A DNA stretch of 26,598 nt, taken from Ichthyophonus hoferi (taxonomy: Eukaryota > Opisthokonta > Ichthyosporea > Ichthyophonida > Ichthyophonidae). Every line of letters begins with the position of its first letter. The stretch's first letter is position 1. Below the pieces are notes generated by a model. That model was not told the DNA's origin. It ran no database searches and worked only from the letters and a program-made list of their open reading frames with translations. The stretch spans positions 6,156 through 32,753 of the forward strand of contig NAOQ01000421.1 of NCBI GenBank assembly GCA_002751075.1. Direction: 5' to 3'. Shown here piece by piece: positions 1-11,500 of this stretch. The translations under genes and the position numbers were made by a program.

Positions 1-35
<35 letters not shown>

Positions 36-60
36 CATACATACATACATACATGCATAC
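1..60. repeat. TA/CATA microsatellite in an INTS11 intron
   Basis: The window opens with about 15 TA dinucleotides followed by six or seven CATA units. It lies immediately upstream of the first INTS11 exon seen here, so it is probably intronic. Simple sequence with no coding content. Confidence 0.9.
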
Positions 61-129
61 ATTTATACCATATACATACACCTATCTATCCATCTATCCA
101 CCTACCTACCTTACGCGTCTCCCAAACAG

Positions 130-3100
130 ATGTCGTGAGCGAGATTTTCTAAAAAAAGTATACGACTGTGTTACCAACGGAGGGAATGTATTGATTCCTG
201 TGTTTGCATTAGGGCGGGCCCAGGAACTATGTATCTTACTGGGTAGGTAGATAGAGGATATTACATAATACTGCCTTCATGTTTTATTATTCATTTCTTG
301 TTAGTTTATATATCTATTTGACTTGTCTATTTCTTTATTCTCTTCATCTATTAATAGTTTTGTACTCTCTATACTATATGTGCCTGATGGTCTTTGTTTT
401 TAGTTTTTTTTGTTTGTTTTTAATTTATATATATATATATGGGTTGAAAGGGTTACTGATTTGGTATTATTGTTATTATTACTATTATTATTATGCTATG
501 TTACCCTAATACTATTATGATCTCCTAACAATACATAACCCACAACACAGAGATATTCTGGGACCGTATGAATCTCAAGGTGCCTATCTACTACTCAGCT
601 GGACTAACAGGTGAGAGTTAAAATACATGTAGACACTCTATTGTATTATATTCTGTATTCTGTTTATTATATTTATTGTATTTATTGTTTTTTATTATTT
701 TTTATACTACTAGAATGTAATGTAATATATTGTATTGTATTATATTATATATTTTTTACATTATATTAGATTAGTCCATATCATAATGTGTTGCTTTTTT
801 TGTGCTGTATTATATTGTATTGTATTGGATAGCATAATATTATATTACATTATATTCTAAAGATCATTTTGTTATTATTATTATTATAAATATTATACAG
901 CCTCTGTTTACTATTTATATTTATGCTTATCTCTATAAACTGTATGCTATGTACTATATACTGTATACTATGGACTGTATATGATATATTATATCTTACA
1001 TCCTATATACTATGGACTATATAAAAACTGTATGCTATGTACTATATACTATATACTATGGAATATATATGATATATTATATCTTACATCCCATATACTA
1101 TGCACTATGGAAAAACTGTATGCTATGTACTATATACTATATACTATGGACTATATATTATATATTATATCTTACATCCTGTATACTATGCACTATATAT
1201 AAACTGTATGCTATGTACTATATATTATATACTATATACTATATACTATGTACTATATATAAACTATATGCTATGCACTATGTATATTGCACTGAGTTAA
1301 CCATAGTAATCCTTGTGTATGTCAAGTTTTGTTAATTTATTTAATGGTAGTATTGCCACAATGCCTGCCAATATCTTACTATTAGCTCTCTCTACCCTCC
1401 TCCTTCTCTCTCTACCCAGCCAAAGCCAATGATTACTACAAGTTATTTATTAACTGGACCAGTCAAAAGATTAAGAAGACGTGCATACAACGAAACATGT
1501 TTGACTTTAAACACATTACACCGTGGGATCGAGGTCTGATTAACTCTCCTGGCCCTATGGTTGTTTTTGCCACCCCAGGCATGCTGCATAGTGGAATGTC
1601 GCTGGAACTGTTTGCTAAATGGTGTGTTATGGCTATCGTTGTTCCTAGCTGTTGTTACTATTGTTGTTGTTATTGTTATTGTTATTGTTGTTGCTCTTGT
1701 TATTGTTATTGTTATTGTTATTGTTATTGTTGTTGTTATTTTTATTGTTATTGTTATTTTTATTGTTATTTTTATTGTTATGATGATTGTTATTGTTATT
1801 GTTATTGTAATTGTTATTGTTATTTTTATTGTTATGATGATTGTTATTGTTATTGTAATTGTTATTGGTATTATTATTGTTATTGTTATTATTGGTTATT
1901 GTTATTGTTATTGTTATTGTTATTGCTATTGTTTTGATTATTAATGTTGTTATGATTATTGTTATTGCTATGATTATTGTTATTGTTGTTATTGTTATTA
2001 TTATGATTATTGTTCTTGTTATTGTTATTGTTATTGTTATTATTATGATTATTGTTATTGTTATTGTTATTGTTATTATTATTATTATTATTAGTGCTAT
2101 TTTTATTGTTATTGTTATGATTATTGTCATTGTTGTTGTAATTGTTATGATTATTGTTATTGTTGTTGTAATTGTTATGATTATTGTTATTGTTGTTATT
2201 ATTATTGCAATGATAGCCGTGCCCTCTCTCCTGTATATTAGATTTTCCAATTATCCTTATGTGCGCATTAGTACTTTCAATTTATTTCTATTCCATGTTC
2301 TGTTCTGGTTGCTGTGTATTGTTCTCACACTATCCCTTTATATCTCTGTCTTTTTTCTTTTTTTTTCTCTCAGCCCATATTATATCTCTTGTGCACATAT
2401 ACCTATTCCTATATAATGCTATTACATGTATTATATTTCTCTTATTACTTTACCCTTTTCATTTACTTTATGCAGCCAAGACGTCATACAAAACAATTCC
2501 CACTCTCATTAAAGCATTATGTAGACCACCAATCACTGACAGGCTTTATAATGACTGTGTTAAATTTGCAGGGCACCTAGTGAGAAGAATATGTTGATTA
2601 TGCCTGGTTACTGTGTGGCTGGAACTGTGGGTGCTAAGGTAGGTGTGTTATAGAACAATATGCTATAGTATATTGTTTTATAGTATGTTATAGTATATTG
2701 TTTTATAGTATGTTATAGTATATTGTTTTATAGTATGTTATAGTATATTGTTTTATAATATGTTATAGTATATTGTTTTAAGTATGTTATAGTATATTGT
2801 TTTATAGTATCTTATATTGTACTGTATTATAGTATATTATTATATGGTATTAGATTATAGTATGTTATATTGTAGTGTATTATAGTAAGACATGACTGTA
2901 TTGTACTATGATATGTTATATTTTATTGTATTTTAACATAGTATATTTTACTATAAGGTATTCCATTCTATCCTATTTTATTTTATTATATAATCTTGTA
3001 TCTTACTGTATACATATATATTTTTCTCTCCTCATCCTATCTATTTCTCAATATATGCCTGTCATTACGTGCCTTTACTTGGGTATATACTCATATTCCT

Positions 3101-6100
3101 TATTAAGATGTATGTATGTATTATGGCTTTTATATCAGGTTAGGTACTGGCTATGTGTCAGGCACTGTATTGTAGTAGATTCTATATTTATATACAGCCA
3201 ATTGAATGCTAGCCGTTATAAGCCTGTCTATTAATAGCACAATGGACCATAGGGATTGCATAGATAGGCTTATGTTATAGTTTGATAATAACGTAGGATT
3301 GATTTAAAATACTTTATGCATTGTGCATTTTAAGTGACACATCCAATGGGTGATAATAAAGATCCTAAATATGTGGTTTAATAATTTAATAAATGTACCA
3401 ACATAGAGTAAATAAGGATCACTTTTTATATATAAAGTGAGCATTCATAAGTGGTTGCTATGATTACTAAGGGCGGCGGGGGTGTGCTATGTGATTGGCT
3501 GTAGGTGTTGGCAGGAGAAAAGAAAGTGGAGGTAGATGGCAGGATGGTTGATGTGAAGATATCCGTGCAACATTTGTCTTTCAGGTGGGTTATCATGGTT
3601 ACCACTCTGGTATATGGTTGGTTGTTTGCACGTTAGTGTCTATCGATTATTATCTGTTTTGGTTTCTTTTGCTATTGGACTTTTTATGATTTAATGTATT
3701 TGTTATTATATTTTTTGTGGTAATTATTTTACTTTACCTTTATATGTTCTAGATCTACTCTTATCTCATTGGGTGTTTTCTGTGTCATTTACGCTCCTCT
3801 AAATCTTATACTATTTGATCAATTATATTACTTTGACACCGTATTTCTACACTGTTCTATTACTACACCCCCCAGCTACTAATCTAATAATGTTAGGCAT
3901 TCTACGTCCTATCTGGCAAGGGAAGTGTGATAGTAGGCCAATCAGAATACTGTATCGGATAATCAAATAAGATGGAGTGAGAAGATTGAAATCACATATA
4001 GTGTATGCGTAGGACCAGATGGTTACTACAATGACGTTTTGTCGGTAAAATCATAACGCTATCAAATCAACTGTCTTGACAAGAGTACAGTAACGGATTG
4101 GGTAGGGTAGGTGGGAGAAGTAATTTATAATAGTGAGAGGTGATTGGTGGTTGGTTGACTAAATACGTTATATTATATAAATCTACTAATAGGTGGAATG
4201 GTGTATAGCGTCGTACTAATCTAGGATATGAAAGGGTGAGAGAGAGCATACGTTACGTCATATCATGACTAAAAATGGTTATACTAGACCTAGCAGAACT
4301 TACAAAATAGACACAGGCACGTATAATATATAATACATATATAGACAGTGGTGGGTAAAGGCCGAAATTTCACAGGTTTGCGTTATCACTCCAATCATAC
4401 ATACAAACTGATTGGAAGAAAAGGAATTCATTCAATGATATTCTTGTACGAGCGAATATATTTATGAATAGCCAATTATGTAATTACTTTATAGTGTATT
4501 TTATTGCGTCGGTCTATTTAATCCGGTGTACAGCCTATAACCAATAGAAATACATACTTATGACGCAATGATGACGTAATATGCAGTGCACATGCGGACG
4601 CTAAAGGGATTATGCAATTAATACGTCACTGTGAACCTAAAGCGGTAATGTTGGTACATGGAGAAGCAAGCAAGGTAGGTGAATGATTAGTGATTATAAG
4701 ATATGATATGATATTATTGGATATTAGATGCATGCATGTTGGTGTGGTATTATATGGTATAGTAATATAATAGTAATAAGTATTACGTAGCAAAGCAATG
4801 CCCATGATACATGATAGTTGGCTGTAATTACTAGCCTATAAGGTATCAAACATATTCTAATTAGGCTTATCTATTATATCAGATGTCCTTTTTGTCTGAG
4901 AAGATCTCCAGGCAATTTGGTATTTCCTGTTACTATCCAGCCAATGGTCATACGGTGTGTGCCTGGCATATATATGTATATTATTGATAACCCTTATACT
5001 ATATAGGTAACTGTTTATAAGTACACACACACATCTATATATATACCATAGATAATACTTGCAATGTAGGTTGAAATATCTATAGACATACATGTATATT
5101 GTATATTCAATCGCGTATAATCACACAAACACGCATATATATACTCTAAATAACACACTCAACACATATTTAACTACATGCAACTATAAGCTATCTAGGT
5201 GTGCTCATTACCCCTCTCTCCTTTCTCCCTCTGTACCTTGCTACCCTTTATTTCTCTTTTTAGCAGAGTGTACGTCATGGTTTAATTAGAGGCTTATGCT
5301 TGGCGCAAACATTTAATTAATATTAATTTCATTTAATTAAACATCTTTAATTTTTGATTAAAGACATATAATTAATAAAAGCTTGCAATCAGTAATCAAT
5401 AATAATTACATCTAATTAACATCTACCTCTCCCAGCTAACCATTGCTAAAGACTTACCTGTTCCCCTGGAAATATCCTCCAGTCTCCTGAAGGATCACTT
5501 TGAGCTTCACTCTCAATTGGGTAGATATCATGCCTAACTGCATGGCTACACATACCACTTGTGGTGGCCTTTTATATTGCATGATATTAAATTTTAATGC
5601 ACTATATTCTACTATGCTATTTATTATACTCCATTCTCATGATGCTAATTGTCTTGGATTGATTTGCATAGGACGAACATATGGTTAGAGTTATTTAGCT
5701 GTTTCTATAGTCTAATATAATGTCGTATATATAATTTGGTTTAATATAATTTGGTTTAATATAGCATAGTATATTATAGTATAGTTTAAGACAATTTAAT
5801 ATGATTTAATATAGTATAATATAATATAGTATAATATAATCATATACAATATAATACAAGACAGTATATTACAATCTAATCCAATTTAATCGAATTCGAT
5901 ACAATACAATACAATACAATACAATACAATACAATACAACACAACACAATGCAATCTTATTTTATCTTTCACTATTATTACATTTCTCTCTGGACCTTTT
6001 CATCTAGTTTTAATTTTTCAATTATTTTTTAGCTATAATGTAGATGGAAACGCTTCCTAACCGTTGCCATGGTAACCGGTACAGCGTCACCTCCTGAGAA

Positions 6101-7495
6101 ACGCATTCGTACAGAGGAGAATTTTGGAGGAGAGAAGTATACTAAGAGTGGAATTACTATAAAGGGTGTATTGGTTGTCAAGAAAGATAAGGTAAGGATT
6201 GTATACATGTATATCTCTATATCTATAGCTCTCTCTCTCTCTCTTTATTATTCTCTCTGTTCTCTTTCTCCCTCTTCTTTACCCCTACTCTCTATCTGTA
6301 AATCAATGTTGGTAGGCAGGTTTTAGATACAGAGATATATATACCTTTCCATCCAAACACTTTTTTAACTATCTTTAACTACCCTATCATTTCACTTGCT
6401 ACACTATCTTACGTCATCATTATCCAATTATTTTTCCTCTTAGTCCCTCCTTTACCTACTTAAAACCTTTATTTTCTATCTTCCATTCATTAACCTTTAT
6501 TAATTTTATCTCAGCCTCTTCAATTAATGTCATGTGCCGATGCTATCAAAGCATTGGAACTCCCTGAACACCATCTTAGATTAACCAATCGTATGGCGTT
6601 ACTGTCGTCATGGGAAGATCAACAGATAGATATGCAGGAGAGAGTAATAGCGAGCGTGGTAGAAATAATTAGGAGGTAGACAACATACTGTGTGCATAGA
6701 TATAGAAATATTTGTATATGTGCATATATACGTACGCATACACATACCTATACATATAGATAAACATATACATATATATATATATATACATGTACACATA
6801 AGATATAATATAATATATCTCCACCAATCGCGATATCTCTATCCCTTCCTTACCCTCATCTCCTCTCCTCCAATAGTAATTGCCCCCCTAGTCTCCTAAA
6901 TCTAGTGAAGGTGATTGGAGGGATAGTATCCCTTCGTAGCCTATCGGTGAGCTGTACTAGTAGCCACCTGGTTGTTGATTGGGCCTTTGAGGTGGGTAGT
7001 GATTGATATTGGCTAATAGATACTATAGGTGAATTGATCATTCATTGACTGGTATATTATGTGTGAGATATTCAGTAGTCTATATATAGTAAGCGACGTA
7101 TGTATCCACTTCCTTCTCTTCCTTCACCCATATACCATGACGCGTATATGACGCGTATCTCTTCTTATATGTGGTTTGTGTCTCTATAAAAGGTTCCACA
7201 ATCAGCACTAACAATTCTCTCCTGCATCCTTATCTACATTGGCTTACTATAATTACTGTAACTACTACAATTACGGTACATACCTGTGTATTATATACAT
7301 TTGATCATATTATCACAATATCCTGCATGCCATCATACTATTATACTGCCATACATACTATTGTATATACTGTCATGCTACCATACACAATTCCACGATC
7401 ATATATACACCTACATCTATATACAGGACGGTGCACTTGCCAAGGAAGTGACTACTCTTCTGAGAGAACAGCTTGCCCCTTTCCTCCAAGTCTAA
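130..7495 (+). CDS. INTS11: Integrator complex subunit 11 (INTS11/CPSF3L), 3' part, 12 exons
   Basis: INTS11 is the metallo-beta-lactamase/beta-CASP endonuclease of Integrator; it cleaves nascent snRNAs and paused RNA polymerase II transcripts in the nucleus. Exons read from the sequence: 130-242, 551-610, 1420-1621, 2572-2638, 3505-3584, 4587-4674, 4883-4954, 5436-5520, 6085-6191, 6515-6675, 6877-6991, 7427-7495 (TAA at 7493). All introns are GT-AG and the phases agree, giving 405 residues plus a split codon. Landmarks matching animal INTS11 are [41 protein letters not shown]-like [44 protein letters not shown] (active-site His) and MLVHGEASK (second conserved His). These cover the end of the beta-CASP domain, the last MBL motifs and the C-terminal domain that pairs with INTS9. 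The N-terminal HxHxDH half lies left of the window. The intron 8 acceptor (6084) is the least certain junction. The C-terminal domain is more diverged than the catalytic core. Confidence 0.95.
611..1419 (+). other. INTS11 intron 2, AT-rich, non-coding
   Basis: Very AT-rich with TATTATATT-type simple sequence in the first half and a minisatellite in the middle (separate entry). Before the acceptor at 1419 there is a good pyrimidine tract rich in CTCTC. Open frames across it come from repeat composition and match no family. Confidence 0.8.
941..1292. repeat. 88-base minisatellite, about 3.7 copies
   Basis: The word TGTATGCTATGTACTATATA recurs at 941, 1029, 1117 and 1205, a spacing of exactly 88 bases. 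Within each unit TATCTTACATCC and ACTATGG also recur. The fourth unit has lost about 28 bases, since the next partial unit starts at 1265. The period is not a multiple of three, so each unit is read in a shifted frame. This explains the three overlapping Tyr/Ile-rich open frames here, which are not genes. Confidence 0.92.
1645..2215. repeat. TTATTG-type low-complexity block in INTS11 intron 3
   Basis: About 570 bases built from TTATTG, TTGTTG and TGATTATTG words. The + strand is almost free of C and rich in T and G. It includes a higher-order 30-base unit repeated three times at 2111-2140, 2141-2170 and 2171-2200. Long open frames exist on both strands (Val/Ile- or Tyr/Cys-rich on +, Asn/Thr/Ile-rich on -), but they are by-products of the repeat and lie inside intron 3 (1622-2571). 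Confidence 0.9.
2664..2815. repeat. 25-base minisatellite in INTS11 intron 4
   Basis: Units of 25 bases starting TATAGTATATTG and ending TTATAGTATGT begin at 2664, 2689, 2714 and 2739 and continue with slight decay (one unit is a base short) to about 2815. They fade into related TATAGTATATTAT sequence up to about 2890. There are no spacers between units, so it is not CRISPR-like. Confidence 0.9.
3585..4586 (+). other. INTS11 intron 5, about 1 kb, no gene seen
   Basis: No repeats or domains are visible. It holds scattered CCAAT boxes (for example 3934-3944 and 4537) and bZIP-like octamers TTACGTCA at 4253-4260 and TGACGTAA at 4572-4579, the latter a few bases before the acceptor. No snoRNA C/D pair could be identified by eye. 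Confidence 0.6.
5731..5760. repeat. 15-base tandem duplication in INTS11 intron 8
   Basis: ATAATTTGGTTTAAT occurs twice head to tail (5731-5745, 5746-5760), followed by diverged TTTAATATA sequence to about 5850. Confidence 0.85.
5899..5955. repeat. ATACA pentanucleotide repeat in INTS11 intron 8
   Basis: About eight ATACA units followed by degenerate ACACA/ACAAT units. Simple microsatellite in intron 8 (5521-6084). Confidence 0.9.
7137..7158. repeat. 11-base tandem duplication with CpG-rich core
   Basis: ATGACGCGTAT is repeated twice without a spacer in INTS11 intron 11. It stands out because CpG and ACGCGT are rare in the surrounding AT-rich DNA. No function is assigned. Confidence 0.8.
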
Positions 7496-7755
7496 TACTA
7501 AAAGGACAGATTTATAGATCGTTATATATAATATAATATAATTTCTAGAGATAGCTGCCAATGTGTGGCCCGCGTATGGCCACCGTTGTGTTAGCTTGTA
7601 ATTAATTGCATAGTTAAATACATAGAGGAGTGATAAGAGTGGAATATAGTAGGTTTAGAGGTATAGAACATAGTAGGTTTAGAGGTACAGGCACCGGACT
7701 ATATACCATGCCAGCCACCCATGTAGGTCCTTACCTGCCTGTATGGTTTGATAAT

Positions 7756-7761
7756 AATAAA
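7756..7761 (+). terminator. Candidate poly(A) signal of INTS11
   Basis: AATAAA about 260 bases after the INTS11 stop. A second AATAAA lies at 8133-8138. Which one is used cannot be told from sequence. Confidence 0.5.
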
Positions 7762-8265
7762 CTACATCCTAGGCATTATGAATGGTGGGAAGTGTTGGAA
7801 TATATTATTCTTGAGGTCATATGTGCAATTGGAATCGTGGAACATTTTTAAGGAAATAGACTACCATTGACTGTCAGTCATTAAGTGTGCTATTATGAGA
7901 TATCTGAACTGGATCCATACTACGCTACCTTCATCTCATGATAGTGCAGAGTGGTTTGCCATATCTTAATATAATACATGGCAGGCGAGTAGAAGGTAAG
8001 GGTAATCAGGATGGTTGGACCAGGCTATTGGTAGGTAAGAAAGAAGTTATATATGATTGCTATAGGATTAATATTTAAAGGATGGGGGTAGACAAGTCGT
8101 TAAACTGGAAGTGCTAAGCAAAACAATCATGCAATAAAAGGGAGAGTGCAAAGGAATATAATGGTGGATAGTTGATGGAATGGGTAGCTACGACGCTGGG
8201 ACACCAAGTCAAACAAATCCATAGGATATAGTGCCAAAGAGAAACACGAGGACAAGCAGCCCATA

Positions 8266-8271
8266 TTTATT
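8266..8271 (-). terminator. Candidate poly(A) signal of the arrestin-C2 gene
   Basis: AATAAA on the - strand (TTTATT on +) about 270 bases beyond the stop codon at 8540-8542. It is positioned so that the two converging transcripts need not overlap. Confidence 0.5.
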
Positions 8272-8539
8272 TATAGAAGAGAAATATACTCAAAAAAAGC
8301 TGCGTGTATTGTAAACTAAGTACAGACACTTTAATTTAATATATAGGACCTTGTATATATGCTTATGCATAACGTGTCCAGGAAGCCCGGCGTTTAACCG
8401 TGCATTCTTGTCTAATATTTCTTCTGTTGGCCACAGAACCAGTAACTCGTCAACCTACCCAACCTACCCACTCACTATTTTCTAGGTGTTAGTAGTAACT
8501 AGACTATATCGTGCATTTAATTGCTATAACCCGCCCCTC

Positions 8540-11500
8540 TCAGATCATTTTTTTCTGTGAGGCCATAAATCGAATATAGACTTTTCCACGTTGTTTCTCC
8601 TTCTTATTCTTCAATCTCTTCAATACTAGTTCCAACTCCTGAGTGGCCCTAATCCCCAGCTCCACCGTGACCTCCACACGGCCTACCTCATCATCAGCAC
8701 TACTCTTGTCCCAATCATAACACACAAACATTACTTTCACTGGGGCAGTCGTGGCATCATCCGAGAAAGAAGAGATCACAGGACTGTCCTCAGGACAGTA
8801 CATACTCTCCTTTACAGGAATGATGGGGAAGTGAAACTTCTCGTTCCATATGGGGTTACGGGTATTGGTCTTGATAGAGGTAGTCTGTACAAAGCTATCG
8901 TTCACCCATATGGTGACGTACGGGTCGGCCTTCCCACCAAACAGCGAGGTATCCATTCTAGGTAGCCCCCTGGCTCGCACAATTTCAATGCTTAATATGG
9001 GCGGTGGCTGTGGGAGTAAGGCATGTGTTGGTATAGGAATGAAATGAAATGACATAAAAATAGGGGTAATGAGAAAGTGCACATTGGTTTGAATTTATAG
9101 ATGCTATTCAATGAAGAGCCCTTAAGACCTATAATGGATGGATGACTGGTTGGTTGGAGTTGCACGATATTATTATGGGGACAGTATCATAAACTTATGG
9201 TGTTAATGATCTGGAGTAATGAAGATGGTACTATTATGCTTGTGAGATATGTTTAGCAAATAATTGGGAAAAATCAAGTGAGGAGAGAACTATAGAAAAG
9301 AACAATAAAAAATATAGAGAAGTGCCACGTATTGGGTTTATCCTGTAAGGAAGACCACATAATTACCAGGCTTCCTATAAGATCTTAATTGTGCTGGTTT
9401 GATTATGTGCTTTTGATCTAACTGTAGTGGCTTACGTGTTTGCCCTGTGTGCGTAAAAAAAATAAAAATAGACCTACTGACGTGGGACGTCAGGTAAAAG
9501 TTTTCATTTCTCTTTTAAATTCTAGATTGCTTGTTGAAAATAATTACAATTATTACTCCCTCTGATTAGAGAGGTGGAGTTATTTAAAACAGCTATTAAA
9601 CGATGGCTGACCAGAAGCAAATTAAGGAATGAATTGGATAAACCAGGGATAGGTGAAGAATAAAGAAAGAATATTGTAAACAAACCATACCCGAAAATTC
9701 CACCTGGGGACCTGGGGAACTTTAGGGAGCAGCTGATATTTCGGGGGGTAGTTGGCAAAGGGCCGGAAGGATGGGGGGGTAGCTAAGGCAGATGTCTTGG
9801 TAAATCTATCAGGGTTAGCACAAATATATACTGATGTTTTTAGTTTGCAACAGTTAAGGCCTCTAGCCCTCTGAATCTTTAGGATGGCGGAATACTCGAC
9901 CGAAATACGTTGGCTATCAAATTCAAAATAGGTAGTAGGGGTCTCGATGTAAGAAGGGAGAAGCATGGGAAAAAACATCCGGTGGTGACTCTCTGGGCCA
10001 ATACAAAGGGCTCTAATCTTTTTAGTGTCAACGGGGATGGACCACTTACACCATTTGATCACTCCATTGCCATCTTTAGGGACCGCTGGATATTGGTTGT
10101 TCTGGAAAGTGTTTATTGAAGTGAGGGAGTGTAAATAAATAAATAATAAAACTAAAAAAGAGCAAAATGATTCGTTTGTAAAAAAAGTAAAATTTGAATG
10201 CTATAGGTTTGGGAAAATTCAAATGAGAGGTTGTTATTTCTTGAATCATTTTAGGATTACGTGACCTCTAAATTCTTAAAACTGCACTGTGGTATAAATA
10301 ACAACACATTTATTAGACCTGTGTAAAGATAAACCTATCTACAAAAAATACGAGTGTATATGGAATTTCTTATATAGGACTTACATATGCCTTTATATTC
10401 TTTTGTATGTTAATGATCGTTTATATCTCCATATCCACCTGACTGCATACATACATTTAACTATGTATATGTAGATCATTAGATTTAGTAGTAAGACATA
10501 TTCAACCTTAAGCATCTAATTTCACTGCATATAGATGCACATGCGGCGTGGAAAATCAAACAATTATATGTATGACAAAATTTATATGTACGTAAACATG
10601 GGTGTACATGCGTATTTTTACTGGCCGTTATGAAACAAGCTTTTTCAACAGCAATTGTATAATACTTACTTCATTTACTCTGAAAATCCATAATTTAGTG
10701 ATTAATAGAAGGAAGTAAAAGAGTTGGGGCTATTTAACATTAGTTAGAACCCGTCTCAATGTATACGTAGGTATAATCATGTTAAATTTCATTTCATGCA
10801 TGTGTAAGCATATAATCATTTAGTCCCGGAAGATATATTTAAAATGAAACCCCACTGCTGATGTGCACCACATAAACTTTAATTTCCTAACCCACATCTT
10901 TGCCTGTATTCCTTTTACCTTACACTACAACATATATATATACAAACCTGTATAAGTGAAATTTCGGCGGCCTCGACACTAGTCTTTGTTTTGTTTGTGA
11001 TATCGCAGATAAACACAATGTTGGTTCCCTCCAGGTACTTTGGGTGCATAGTCATAAACACCCCATCAATATCTTCATTGTTGATGTACCCTGTATTTTT
11101 CTCTTCATCCTCTCCCTCCACCAATTCCTCTCCTGTTTCTCTATCCCACCTTGGCCAATCGTCATCCTTGTCGTCACCTGGATCGCTCCCCTCTTGGACC
11201 CCCACTGCTTTTGGCGAGTTAACTATATGATCTTTGCTTGCAAAAAGCTTACTTCGATTCCAAATTCTACTTGATTTCTTTTTCTCTATTTCTATATCAA
11301 ATTTGTTAGTCAGTATTATAGGAGGTGCGGCGGGATCTCCACCCAGCCACACAATGTTGTCTGTTCTATTTGGTAGAAGGGAAATTGCAAGCTCTTCAAA
11401 TTTTGGTTGATGCGAAACTATTCCGATAGACCGTGGTTGAGATTTTGCATGGACCTGTGAACCCAAATATTTAATTTTTACGTGAATTTCATATTTCACA

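Larger units (their letters stand above)
7496..8539. other. Tail-to-tail intergenic spacer
   Basis: This stretch separates the stop codons of two converging genes, INTS11 on + and the arrestin-C2 gene on -. It holds the probable 3' UTRs and poly(A) signals of both. There is a near-perfect duplication of ATAGTAGGTTTAGAGGTA at about 7645 and 7669. No convincing coding region is present. Confidence 0.75.

Noticed and set aside
981-1335. Three overlapping Tyr/Ile-rich open frames
   Set aside because: They are produced by the 88-base minisatellite inside INTS11 intron 2; amino-acid content is just the translated repeat.
1497-2416. Long Val/Ile, Tyr/Cys and Asn/Thr-rich frames on both strands
   Set aside because: Only 1497-1621 is a real exon; the rest reads through the TTATTG block in intron 3.
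2664-2890. CRISPR-like regular repeat
   Set aside because: The 25-base units are contiguous without spacers, and the DNA is clearly eukaryotic.
6608-6899. Ile/Tyr/Cys-rich frames on both strands
   Set aside because: They arise from the TA/CATA simple sequence of INTS11 intron 10 (6676-6876).
8850-9047. Open frame on + strand opposite the C2 exon
   Set aside because: Antisense shadow of a well-supported C2 domain.
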